Part shown: positions 11,126 to 22,600 of the stretch, piece after piece
Position numbering within the stretch: the stretch's first letter is position 1
How the letters are laid out: every line of letters starts with the position of its first letter
NCBI RefSeq assembly: GCF_036417845.1
Contig: NC_089979.1
Location: 120,499,415-120,563,414, forward strand
DNA length: 64,000 nucleotides
Direction: 5' to 3'
DNA from: Apteryx mantelli
Taxonomy: Eukaryota; Chordata; Aves; Apterygiformes; Apterygidae
The notes under the pieces: model-generated
The model's input: only the letters and a program-made list of their open reading frames with translations
Told to the model about the DNA's origin: nothing
Databases searched by the model: none
Translations under genes and position numbers: made by a program

Positions 11126-13755
11126 AATTACTTGTTCAATTGAAAATACCTCAACTTTAATAGGTAGTTATCAAAGACAGAGAGCAGTAGTCACAGTGTA
11201 GTATTCCATTGAATTTCTGAATGTTTATTAGTACCGTTTCATCATACCAGAAAGGGAAATCTCCATACGCTGAGTTACTTTGGTTAGAGTAGGCAGCAAT
11301 ACAATTGGGTAATATTCAGCATTTCCTTTCAGCATTCCCTTTACATGCTCAGATGTACTCTAACAAAATATGCCCAAGCTACAAACAGATTTAAATAACT
11401 TGATAAAAACTGGGCAGAGCAGGATCATTTAAATCTCTTGCGCCTCTGTTATACCGCTTGACTTTTTAGATAAATGTGAAATGTATTGACAGTACAAATT
11501 AGAGGGTAGCGTAGATCTAGAACAGTGAGTTGAATGACAGTTTGTTGAAATGATATGGTTGCATAAGACCTTGTTCTAGCCATTTTCTCAGCTTTTTCCT
11601 CTTGTAGAGCTTTGTTGATGTCAGTGAAGTGCTCCTGACTTACCAAAACATAAGAAGAAGAACTGGGATTCATTGTGCTTTAGTGGCTTGTCTTTTCATA
11701 GATGAAGGTATTGAGTCCCCAGTCTAAAGTCTCTTGAAGTGGATGAAAGGAATCACATTCATTTTGCTTGTCTGTTATCTTTTACCAAGAGACAAGAGCT
11801 GGAGGCTGGACTTCACCACAAATCAGACTGATGACAAGTTCCATCGTCCCATGCTTTGAACACAAGTCCGTTCCCTACAGGATTAATGAGTAACTTTTTT
11901 TTTTTTTTTTTTTTAAGCTTTAGGCAATAACCGTAATATTATGATACCAGAATTGACTTGTTCAGGAAGGTGCCTCTGATGATAAGGGACAAGATATGAG
12001 CATTTTATTCTGGCAGCTGAACTGAAGCACAACTAGAAACTATTGGCAAACCCTATCAGAAACTAGGGTATTTGATTAGATGGACTCTTAGTCTGGCTCA
12101 GTGTGGGCATTACTGAGTTTCCATTTTCTTACAAACTACACAGCAGCTCAGAAGAATCTATTGTCTGCTCCAAGTGATCTTTAGAGATCAAATGAAATAG
12201 CGTAGAAACAAAACAGAGATCATTGAAGATGGTTGTCTAAATAGAACAAAGATCAAGTCTGATGCCATTGTAAAGCTGCCCTGACTTTCTATACAAATGC
12301 CAGGCAATAATATTACAGTTTCCAGAGGCTTTCTAATTTAGTTACACTGGAGTAGGCAGTACATGTTTTTTATTTTTTTTTTCCTGCCTAGGGGAAAAAA
12401 AAAAAGAGCTATCATGAAGAAGAATATCAGTTCCTGTGGAGAAAAAAATGTTGCTTTTGACTGCTGGAATCACAATGTCACTGATTTTGTTGCAGTAATA
12501 TGTGATGTTGAAGTGGATTCCCTCAGCTTGCTTTTAGTTGTGAAATCATATTTTAACAAACATTTTAAAATACTCCTGCACTTATCACAATGAGGCCTTT
12601 TAGCAACATTTTCAAAGTTAGGTTCATGCAAATATTTGCACTTTACTTCCCACCTTCCTATGCAGATGAAATGTGTCCATGACATGAAAGAACTGCATCT
12701 GCCCAGAAAGCTGACTAGACCAGCTGTGAGCATATCTGGTATTTAGACATGAGGCAGGTCAAAAGCAAACACATGGCTGGCTTTGATGATCAGGTCTTAA
12801 GCAGAGATTTCAACATCTCTGTGAAGGAGTTAAAAGAAAAGTTGTGAAGGAATAAGCATGCAAATATATAGGCTAAAATCTGCTGTTCTGTCTTCCTAAT
12901 AAAAAAAGCCAAACATTAATTTTACAAACAAAGCAAGCTATCCAGTTATTGAAATAAGCCATTTGTTCTGCGCTATAACCTTTTTATAAAGCTTAATTCT
13001 TCTCAGAGCCATGGCAAAGGGAGAGGGAGGGAGACAGCAATTAGGGGCAAATATGCTCCTGCCTTGCACAGAAGAGGGGCTGCAGATCCACTGCAACAGC
13101 TTGAAGGGATATTCAGAGACTGGAAGATGCCTGGGGCAGAAGCAGTGACAGGAGAAAAAAGAATATCCCAGCAACCAAAGTATCTTGTTACAACTTGTGT
13201 TCCTTTTAGGACTCTCCCAAACTTTCCATTTCAGATGCAGAAAACTTCCTTTACATTAAGCTAGTTTTATATACATTTACCCACCAACAGGTAAAGGAAC
13301 ATTTGCACTGAGAACTTCAGAGATTCTTAGATCTGGTAGCTATTGTCAGGCCAGTAAACCTTCAGAACTCCAAAAAGAGAGAACTGATGAGTTCAGCTCT
13401 GATATTCACCACTGTAAAGCACTAAAAGCTACAGAAATACATGTGTTCATTGCTATACACAATCCAAGATTTTAAGTCAGACAAGAAAGCAAAAAGAAAA
13501 ATCGATGAGAACAAGTCCATCTAATGCAATAAAAAAGCACAAAGCGAGACTTATAGATGAATGAAGTAGCTTCTCAGCTTCTCCAACCCACTGCAAATAC
13601 ATTTTTTTATCATTTTCCATACTCTTTTGCAAAGACTAAACTTGTTTGTCTGTTCCTCAGGGAAGTGCCTCTAAAAAAAAAAAAATTAGAGATTATCCAT
13701 GGCTTTTAAAATCTGAAAGTTCATCCAGGATTAGCACTAATAGCTAGGTCTCACT
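11126..13755. other. 3' flank of XCR1 (minus strand), non-coding
   Basis: No second gene is visible. On the minus strand the nearest AATAAA past the XCR1 stop is at 12,374-12,369, within an A/T homopolymer, so it is only a weak candidate poly(A) signal for a 1.4-kb 3' UTR. A T20 run lies at 11,895-11,914, and a T-rich tract faces an A-rich tract at 12,366-12,406. Confidence 0.45.
11895..11914. repeat. Poly(T) run
   Basis: Twenty consecutive T, possibly a worn retroposon tail in reverse orientation, but no element is recognised next to it. Confidence 0.85.
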
Positions 13756-14769
13756 TCAGTAGATGGATGCATCTTCATAGTGGAATTTGCCTTGAGAACA
13801 GATCCCGGGACTGGAGACTTGACTGATGCCACACGGTAAACACTGATTGCATAAACGTAACAAATGCCTCTTGAACTTGACCCCAACAAATACATAGAGC
13901 ACAGGGTTGAGGCAGCAGTGGGAGAAAGCAATTTTACGGCTGATGTGAAAGGCGAGGTTGGAGTCCTTTTCATACTGACAGGTAGGTGGTGGAAAAGTAG
14001 TCAAAAAACTGAGGATGTTGTAAGGTGCCCAACTCAGGAAAAAAGCCACCACGATAATCAGGATGAGTTTCACAGTCCTGTGCTTTCTGCGAGATTTTGC
14101 TCCAAGCAGAATTATCAGTATCTTGAAGTAACAGAACACAATAATTGCAAAGGAAAACAGGAAGAGTATATTTCTCTGATAAATGTCCACCTTCTTCCAT
14201 TTCCAGTCAGCATAATCACAGGTCTTCACGCCATCCAAGCCTTCCTGTACAGTGGTGTGAATCACCTCAGGAACCACAATTAATATGCTACAAGTCCAAA
14301 TGGCCAAGCTCACCAGAAAACCACAGCACTGTGTCTGGGATCTCAGAGTTGAAAGCGGATTCACTACGGACAAGTACCGCAGAATAGTCATGAGAGTCAA
14401 AAAGAAAACACCGCTGTAGTAGCCAGTGGAGAAAACAGCATTCACTGCTTTGCAGAGGAACTCACCAAAAATCCACCCGAAGGACTGGTCCACTGCCCAG
14501 AAAGGCAGCATGCAGGAGAAGACTAAGTCAGAGACACAAAGGTTCATGATGAAGACATTTGTTAAAGATGCAAGATTTTCATATTTGAATAGGATCCATA
14601 GCACTAGAGTGTTTCCTAGCAGGCTGAGTAAAAATGCCAGAGTGTAGAATATAGTAGTGAGATGGGTGTAAAATACAAAATAGTTGCCCCTTTCACAGAC
14701 ATTGCTTTCATTAAAAAAGTATTCATATGAATAATTCTCATTAGCAGGTGAGTAATGCTCTTCATCCAT
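13756..14769 (-). CDS. XCR1: XCR1, lymphotactin (XCL1) receptor, a seven-transmembrane GPCR
   Basis: Complete single-exon frame of 337 residues (human XCR1 is about 333). It is a plasma-membrane, Gi-coupled receptor for XCL1, marking cross-presenting (cDC1) dendritic cells. Visible features: acidic, tyrosine-rich N-terminus with two NxS glycosylation sites (N12, N20); LLGNTLVLW in TM1 (about 50-58); LCVSD in TM2; C106-C184 and C25-C264 as the two chemokine-receptor disulfide pairs; LRYLSVV at 130-136 in place of DRYxxIV; FLSWAPYN in TM6 (244-251); NPVLY in TM7 (288-292). The tail ends YEDASIY, close to the YEGASFY end of human XCR1. I start at the ATG at 14,769 (MDEEHY): the frame stays open four codons further but only to a TTG. 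A CAG at 14,774 just ahead could be a 3' splice site, which would fit the 5'-UTR exon known in human, though its pyrimidine tract is poor. No damage to the frame is seen. Confidence 0.96.
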   Translation of the reverse strand: MDEEHYSPANENYSYEYFFNESNVCERGNYFVFYTHLTTIFYTLAFLLSLLGNTLVLWILFKYENLASLTNVFIMNLCVSDLVFSCMLPFWAVDQSFGWIFGEFLCKAVNAVFSTGYYSGVFFLTLMTILRYLSVVNPLSTLRSQTQCCGFLVSLAIWTCSILIVVPEVIHTTVQEGLDGVKTCDYADWKWKKVDIYQRNILFLFSFAIIVFCYFKILIILLGAKSRRKHRTVKLILIIVVAFFLSWAPYNILSFLTTFPPPTCQYEKDSNLAFHISRKIAFSHCCLNPVLYVFVGVKFKRHLLRLCNQCLPCGISQVSSPGICSQGKFHYEDASIY

Positions 14770-15076
14770 TTTTCTGTGCAAACCTCACACAGTTCTCCAG
14801 CAGCTGCTTCAAAGAACCGCAACCAATGATCAAAGCAAATTTTAGTGAAAATCAAGACAATTACTAAACTCCCACTCTGGACGATTCTGTTTTAAGATAT
14901 GAAAAAAAGCAGCGAAACTACTCGTTAGCTTTTTTTTGAGAGATATCATTTCCTCTTTTAGGACTATAGCACGAAGAGGTAGATACTAAAGGTTTACCCT
15001 CAAAGCAATGTTGAGATCTTAAATAACTAAGAATTCAGAAACTGAGAGGTTTTTAAAACAACGTTGATGAGCGAGT

Positions 15077-15187
15077 GAAGAGTTAACAGGACTGAAGAAG
15101 TCTGCCGCCTGATATGCGCAAGGGCTGATATGCTCAAGGCTGCAGACTAGAAGAGCTAACAGGACTAAAGAACTCCACTGCCTGACA
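15077..15187 (+). repeat. Nested direct repeats upstream of a TATA box (U3- or enhancer-like)
   Basis: A unit beginning GAAGAGTTAACAGGACTGAA (15,077-) recurs 73 bp later as GAAGAGCTAACAGGACTAAA (15,150-), each running for about 36 bp and ending in GCCTGA. Between them two 16-bp units lie head to tail, CTGATATGCGCAAGGG (15,109-15,124) and CTGATATGCTCAAGGC (15,125-15,140). Such repeats 160-270 bp ahead of a TATA box are typical of retroviral U3 enhancers, but they also occur in cellular promoters. Confidence 0.6.
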
Positions 15188-15347
15188 AGGCCGAGGAATC
15201 TGCATGGACCCGCAGGGAGGGGAGAAGCGATACAGAGGTGTTGTGGTCTTGCCTCGCTAGCAGGGTCCTTCCCAGCAGACAAACAGTCCTGTGATTGCGC
15301 TACTCGCAAAAGTCAGCAAAAGCAGTGTTTGCCCAGAGCCCCAGCCG

Positions 15348-15355
15348 TATAAAAA
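15348..15355 (+). promoter_or_regulatory. TATA box of a rightward promoter behind XCR1
   Basis: TATAAAAA on the plus strand, preceded by GC-rich CCAGAGCCCCAGCCG. A start site would fall near 15,378, and a good splice donor follows at 15,424/15,425. The promoter points away from XCR1, whose coding exon begins 579 bp to the left on the other strand. No coding sequence follows that I can recognise. Confidence 0.5.
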
Positions 15356-15377
15356 GAGACTTGGCAGCTAAGAGAGT

Positions 15378-15424
15378 TTGAGCAGGGACGGGAACGTGAC
15401 CTGACCATCCTCTCCGGCTGGACC
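15378..15424 (+). ncRNA. Candidate short non-coding first exon (TATA-driven), product unknown
   Basis: This is predicted from the spacing alone: about 30 bp after the TATA box to a splice donor, CTGGACC|GTGAGTATC, that fits the consensus at GTGAGT. It has no ATG. It may be the first exon of a long non-coding RNA, of a spliced LTR transcript, or of a distant 5' UTR reaching the CCR8-like gene on the same strand 38 kb away. The exon boundaries have not been tested. Confidence 0.3.
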
Positions 15425-15557
15425 GTGAGTATCCCCCCCCTCCCCTTTTCCTGGGACGCTGGGTTAAGGTAACTCCTCAAGGTTGAGAGTCCTCTCACTA
15501 AGAGAGTGAACAAGAAAGCTTTCAAGTGGGGATAAGCAGTGCTTCCAATTACTAGCG

Positions 15558-15635
15558 CAGTAACTGACCGTTTCGGGTTATCCTTTCTAAATCAGTAATT
15601 GACTGTTTCGGGTTATCCTTTCTAAATTAGTGATT
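15558..15635. repeat. 35-bp tandem repeat, about 2.2 copies
   Basis: Copy 1 (15,558-15,592) and copy 2 (15,593-15,627) differ only by two C/T changes; a partial third copy starts TAGTGATTG. The unit contains the conserved TTTCGGGTTATCCTTTCTAA block. It lies 130 bp downstream of the splice donor at 15,424. Confidence 0.9.
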
Positions 15636-18600
15636 GCATTATTTTAATGGATGCTACTAATCCAAGAGCTTGTGTGAGGAAGTAAACATAATTTTTTTTA
15701 TTACGTTACTGTCTCAGTTGTTACTATCAAACCATCATAGCGTGACAAATGTGGTCAGTGACAACTTCTAATTATTAAATGTCTACTGTGAGAAGGTTGA
15801 GGGTGCATTGGTTTCTAACCTAAGTATCTCAGGACTGTTGAAGCTAATACTATTTTTTAGGTTGTCTGCAATGGTATTTTCTACCAACTTTCTGAACACT
15901 TGACCCTGTATATGATCCTTTGTAACAGCAATTCAGCATGGCAGAAACTTAAAAAGCTGAGCAATACCTCAGGTATTAAGAAGTGTGAGAATGAAAAATG
16001 GAAAAAGCTGTGTCTCCTACAGATTTTTGTTTTGAGATTGGTTGATATCTAAAAATCTGCAAGCTTTGATGGAAGCATTTCCCGCGTTGGGCAGTCATGT
16101 ATCTCTATCATTTTTTGATCCTGAGGGATGCGATAAGAACAGTGTCCTTTCCTCAGGGTTGCTGCTGGTTACCTGTCTGCCCATTTACAAGTAGTAACTT
16201 ACACCCAACTTGATGGTTGAAATTGGCTGACAGTGTCAAAAGTTACTGAGACTCGGAAGATGACACACAGTCAGATAAACATCCAAGGGCAGCCTGCTGA
16301 CAATAATCTCATTTCTTTAGGAAATGAGGCTAAAATATGGGTATAGAAAAATTAATGGCTCCAACCAATGGTTCAAAATCCAAATTAACATTATCCCAGA
16401 TGAAAGCTTACTTGAAGCACTACGTTTTTGACTGAAGCCAGGGGGAGACCTGCCACTAATTTCCTTGGAAGCACAATCACAACAAAGAAACTCTATGGCT
16501 CAGGCCAAGATTGTGCTGGTGACATTTTCTTTTTTTTTTTGATTAGCAAAAGCAGAATCTGCTTGCCACACCAGGACAAGATACACTTCTGTAGGAGGAC
16601 AGAAAGATTATGCCTTAACCAGCAAGCAGTGCCAGGGAGCCTTGTGGCTGCTGGCATTTAATCCCGCTTCAGGCCAGCTAGAGTTTGGTTTGGTCAGCAC
16701 AGACCAAGGAGTATCTATCAGTTGGGATGTGGCCACCCTGTTTTGGAGGTCAGGGACGTGTGGCATTTGGCACCAGCTGGCCCCCGTGATAGCAAATGGC
16801 CCTGGCATGATTCATTTATCACGGGAGGTGCAGTCCTAGTTGGAAATTGTACCTGTGGCCCTCAGGCTACGCCATGCTGCCATCTTCAGGCAAGCAGAAC
16901 AACTTCCCTGCCGAGGACGTGGTCCTCTTTGGTTTCACTTGGCAGCGCAGATGACACTTAAGCAACGCATGGATTAGACTGATGTCCTGACCATCATCGT
17001 GTCCTGTTTCAGCAAGGGCCGGAGTTAGGGCTCCTCCCGAGTGGCTGCCCTAGGGGAAAAAGCCTCCTTGTGAAGAGCGAGGGCCCTCTATGCGCTGGAC
17101 AACTGTGATTGATAACCACCGTCTTCATCTGCTGTTGGAGCCCCCGTGCAGGAGGGCTGCTCGCCTGCCTGGACCTGGGCTGTGGGGCTGTTCCTTGGCT
17201 CTGCTCCTGCTGCCAGCGCAGGAGCCATTTCACAGAGGCCTCGAGTGTTTACTTGAGTATTTACCAACTCACTCCCAGCCCTGGGCTGCAACAAGGTCAG
17301 GACAAAATAGGAAGAAGGACACTTTGCTGGAGGCTGCAGTTTGAATGTAAATCACTCTCTCTACAGAGGTTTTGTTTTCCTGCTGTGCTCTTTCACAGGC
17401 AAACAGCAAAAATGTACAAAAAACCCAGAGCAAAACACGTCTGGAAACAAAATTATGTTTCCCCAGAGCTCCCTGTCTTGTGTAATCATCAGAGCTTCCA
17501 GATGAAGCCACTTCTCTGCTGAGCTGTTGTACCAGGTAGTCTCCCAGAGCGAGGTCTCTCCTTCTCAGCTCTACCTGGGAGTTATTTTGATATGTGCATA
17601 CCCTGTCCCTCCTCACCCCCTGTTATTCTGCTCTTCATGCTCCTGCTGAAGGGCAATCACTGACTGGAGACCAAGGAACTGCTACGGAGCTTTGCTCTCC
17701 CTCCTGCTCTCTGTCTGATGCTGAGCCACACTTGCAGAGAGCCAGTTTGCAAAGGTATTTTGAGACCAATGTCTGATAAAGGTTAAGTGCTAATTTAAAA
17801 AAAGGGACATGAAACCTGTCTGTTTTTTGTCCCAGATTGGGTGATAAGAGGTGTTAAACTGTTTCTAAAGTCTGAACAGACTCCATTCTCCTGTGTACAT
17901 TGTCCTTGACAGCAGCGCTGCTGAGTGTGCAGGCACATGAGTCGGATGGGCGTATAGCTGAATTTGAAAATCCTCCTACGAACTCCAGCTGTTTCCAGCT
18001 CTGCATCTCTCTGTGCCTTGGTACTTTACCCAGCTCACTCACAGTGCAGTATTGCACTCTGGGAGGAGCCAGAGGAACAGTTATATGGGGTCAGTGCAAA
18101 GATTTCAGAATCCTTCCTCCGATTTTGTGCTAGGCACTTCTTGAGAAAGTGGAACAATGCTTTTGTGAATAACTACAGAGCAGTTTGTTCACAGTTGCCT
18201 CTTAATGCTGCAAGGTTAGCTCTTGATTAATGCCTTGACACACAAATTTATTTGTCTGTCTTGGATTTCTCCCTCACTGAGGCTGGAGTCACGTTCTCTG
18301 AGGGTGCCACTGCCAAAGCAATAAATCTGGACAGCGATCATTCAAGCAGTCAGAAAAAGACAGTCTGTCCTCAAGCAGACAGCCACCGTTTACTTGCACA
18401 AAGCTACACAATGAGATATAGTCCCTGCTACCACAATCTCATTACCCTGCTGGCATCCAAGAAGCCTTGAGAAGGCCGAGGTGGACTGCAGCATCCCCCA
18501 TGCAAAGACAGCTCCTCAATTTCCAAGGGCCCACAGACTCCCCTGTCACTCGTCCTGGTCACATCTCATCTTCCCAGCTCGTTGCTTGAGAAATGGCAAT

Positions 18601-19583
18601 GCCTCCACTTACTTCAGCTGTTGCTTTTCCTCCCTCTGCTCTTGCACTTTTTTATGCATCTTTCCAAGGACCATTTCCTCAGCTTTCCTCATCACCTCCT
18701 GCTCGCTGAGAAATCTGAAGCTGGCAGTGCAAGCTCCTCTTCTCTTTATTCACTGCAGGGCAGACACAGCCAGGCGTTGCACTACTGCTGTTCACGCTGG
18801 CAGCAGGCTGCCTGGCAGGTGGTACCTTAGCACTGTGCTCTCGCTGCAGGGGACACCTGCATCAGAGACCTCGCTTCTGACCGGCCCAGTCTCCAGCCCT
18901 GAGTGTTTTCTGAGCCAGACTCTGTGGGGCCTCTCATTTCAGATGCAGAAGGCAAATAGCCAGCTCATGGTGGATTTCCACAGGGTAGTTCAGAGACGCT
19001 TTATCATTCCCAGAGCTGGGAAGCCCTCTGGCAGACCAGTGACAGGAAGGAGTACCTTGCAGGGACCTAAGGCACTTGGACCTTTTCCTTCTTGTTTTAC
19101 GTTTGGTACAAAACTCCTGGGATCAAAACCTGTATTTTTGCTCTTTTGTATTTTAACTCCCCACTTTCTGCTCTTTCTACTCTATAAATAAGAATGTATT
19201 ACTGTGCATGGACTTTCAGTTAAGATATGTACAAGGGAGATAAATACTTGATGTGATTGAATCAACGGGCTAAGAACATGTTAGTCTCACACAGGAAATA
19301 CAAACCATGCAACTGTTTTCAGCATATAAGGGTACAACTGAGAGCAGAAGTTGGCTGGAAGATGGAAATTACCTTAAGTTTTGTTGTCAGATCAAATAGG
19401 AACAGAACAAAAATACACCATACAGTTTAAAGTTATCCCTACTGCTGTGAGGAGCATGCAGCAAGGCATTCAAAATTCATTTCACTTTTTGCCAGAAGAA
19501 ACTTCTGCTTTTCCAGAAGTTGTCATTTTCAGCAATGGTGTTCTTTGTCTTGGAGCATCATGGAAAAAATGTGGAAAAAAATG

Positions 19584-19607
19584 TTTTGTATGTGTCCACA
19601 TACAAAA
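19584..19607. repeat. Perfect inverted repeat, 11-bp arms
   Basis: TTTTGTATGTG, a 2-base spacer (TC), then CACATACAAAA: the arms are exact reverse complements. Nothing around it suggests a transposon end, and there is no T-run to make it a polymerase III terminator. Confidence 0.85.
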
Positions 19608-22600
19608 ATGTGGAAGTGCTATTTTTAGAGGTGTCTAAGTCAGTTTTGTTTTTCTTTGAAGATTCAGCTAAACTTCCTCTGTCAACTAGAGATGCATATT
19701 TTTTATCTGTTTGTTTTTTTAAACTGAGGATTTTAAAGAGTGGCAAGAAGGAACTGTAATACGCTCCCCTTGCTCCCCTTGCGGCCAAAGGAAAGAGAGA
19801 GAGGCCCCGGCAGAGCCGTGTGGCTCCTCGCCGTGTGCTACACTGGCCATTTAGCCGAGCAGAGGGACCACTGAGACGCCTCCCAAGGTCCAATCCCATT
19901 AGGTAGAAGGGGCTAATAGTAGAGTGGCCCTCAGAGAAGCCCCCTATGATAAGGCGTGCGCTGACAGGAGCTACTTCTGGTGTGTTTTTGGCTCACTGTG
20001 TTCAACCTCTTGCTCGCCAGACAGCGTGGCAGGGCATCACCAGATCCAGAGCATGTTGTTCACGTGCTTGGAGAGCCTCCTAGCTTCACAGCTTGTTCTC
20101 CAGGCTTCTCAGGAAAACAGAATAAAACAAAACAGTTAGCTGGCTTTGCAGGATGGTTTGCTCTTTAGCTACCTAGATTGCAAAGATTGAGTCAGAAAAT
20201 CTGCTTTGATTTTCCTGAACCAGAATTTATCTGGTAACTACTTCCCCGTGCTTACCCCCACACTGCCCCCTACCCCCCCAAAAAAAAATATCCCCCCCAA
20301 ACCCATCCTTTTCACAATCACTTGTTCCAGGAAAAACAAGGACAGGAAAAACATCCTAAATGTGACTTTTTTGGCAGGAAAGGTTTTCAGTATTTCAGCC
20401 AGGTTTATGGAGCCAACATTTCTATTTAAAGGAACGTAAAACACTTCTAATAATGTTTCTCCTTCCCTAACTATCACTGGAGTCAGTCTAGAAGCATTCC
20501 TGTGGAGTCACACGTAGGAGATGGACAGGAAAGTCCTTGAAGTCATAATTAGGATGTAGGCTTGGGCCAAACTGTACTTTTAGGTTATGATTTTGCATTA
20601 ATTTCTTGGCCTCAAAGCACAAACGCACACTTGACAGTATGGTCTGCACTACTAGGTGAAATGATTTTTTGTCTATTTTAGAGAAGTTTTCCATGTGATA
20701 ACTAATCCTTTCAGGACATGGGTGAAGTACTCTGAAGAAACCTGGAATGTGTTCAGACAACGTGTTACGGGACCTACCTGAGCTTTGCACTGACCTCCCT
20801 CCGTAAGCTTACAGAGAGCAAGCCCTAGCATCTCTGGGTACTGGCCTGTCCAGTTTTCTCATCGCTCCTCTGAGCACCGAGATCATTTAAAAATCTCAGC
20901 CTATTTCCCATGAAAAGTCAGTAGGACTTCCCTTGTCAAAGTCAACTTTGCAGAGACCCAAGAAGCCTAAGTACTCATGAAAACTCTTGCCCTATTTTTA
21001 AGGAAAATCTGCTCCTGAGTTGGGGTCATTTTTTGAGACCATCACTTACACTGTGCTGTAACCTGGCTCCTCAGTGGTGCCCTGCTCCCCGCAGAGCTCT
21101 GCCTCTCAGTCCCGGCCATCAGCCCTGTGAAAACTCAAGTGTAGGGAGGCAGAAGCAATGCTAATTAAGAGCTTGAACCTCGCTACTGAAGCTTAAACAT
21201 GTTCAAATTTACACACCAAGCACCACTACAGTTAAGGCAGGAACAGCTTGCAGTGTATATGTATACACACAGAATTAACACTTGTGGGACTTGCCGTATG
21301 AAGAATGATATCTTTTAGTCCCACCTGAAGTGCTGCCACAACACTGCTGAAGCAGCAACCTTTTCCCTCATCCAAAGTTACAGCAGGGGTAAAATTAGCA
21401 GGGAAGTCAGTCGTTATAATGCGGAAGAGGTTATGATTTTTTTTTCTTTCCCTCTCCAGCTTCTCCTTTCCTACAAGTTACAAATACACCCTTGGGGCCC
21501 TTTAAAACAGTTTCACAGTAGCTTCCTCTGTTCTAAAGTTTTGGGGAAAATCTGGTATTTGCACTCTGGTTTTGAACTGGTTGCTATCTTTACTTCCAAT
21601 CCAAAACAGGCCTCTGGGCACACAGGACAGCAGGGGATGAAAATGTCCCCACAGCCTGCCCGCGTACCAGCGGGACACCCTGCCTTTTGGCAGGTCTGTC
21701 TTGGAGTGCCACCACCATCCTGCTGGGGAGGTGGGTGGGTGTCATCAGGTTTACAGGATCATGGCATGTTACGATGGCAACCATGACTGGTCCCTGTACC
21801 TATTTGTTTGGTAGGTTTTACTGGCACTAAGGCTGTCTGCAGCAGCAGCAGCTCCCCAGCAAACTGTTGAGGCTGGAGCAACCTGGGCTGAAGAGACTTG
21901 CACAGAGATGGAGGTGGCTCTCGCCCAGACCCAGGACAGGCTGTGTCAGCATCCTGCGCACTCCCTGCGCTCCCTCTGGTTATGGGGAAGGAGCAGTCAA
22001 GCCCCGTAATTTGGCCAAGCAGTGCAAACAGCAGCATTGCCCCCTGCTCGAGTGAGCACCCGGGAGTGAAGAGGAGGAGCCCTTCTGATAATACATTACT
22101 GCAAGGAAACAGCAAACTGGAGCTTTCTGGGGTTTTCTGCTTAAGGAAATTGTCAGCTTGTTTCCAGTGTGAACAAGCACGACTTTAAGTGGTATTTTGC
22201 AACAAAAAGATTGCATCAGTCTGTGAGTCTGATATGTCAGTGATTTTTCTTAATAGCGAGACTCCGACAAGGCACCACATACTTGGGAATTTCTCGACGG
22301 CCAGAAAGTGGTGACATGACATATCACTTTCCCATCTGTTCCATGGAGAGTATAAATTCTCTGTTATTCAGCCACAAAAAGATCACTTTGATTGTTAATA
22401 GTTAGGGTTTTTGACTATTTAAATCAAGCAAATCAACCTCTTATTTTTATTACTGAAGCAGAACATATCTGCAGATTTCTGTTGCCAGTAAAATGTTGCC
22501 ACACACACGCACACAAATTGTCTCTATATGTGTAGATACACATATGTACTCCCTATGCTATATTGCAAGATAGGGTTGTTCTAAAGAGTACTCACCCAAC

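Noticed and set aside
13864-14283. 139-codon plus-strand frame opposite XCR1
   Set aside because: It is the antisense shadow of the XCR1 coding sequence.
15009-15930. Full LTR boundaries around the TATA box behind XCR1 (TGTTGAG start, ACA ends tested)
   Set aside because: No pair of TG/CA ends gave an exact flanking duplication, so the block is reported as promoter-like only.
18481-19191. 236-codon open frame
   Set aside because: Begins at GTG, has no domain or splice context, and its composition is biased to Ser/Cys/Leu. Treated as chance.
19756-19960. Possible second LTR starting TGTAATACGC in a GC-richer patch
   Set aside because: No matching CA end, target duplication, TATA box or poly(A) signal could be found.
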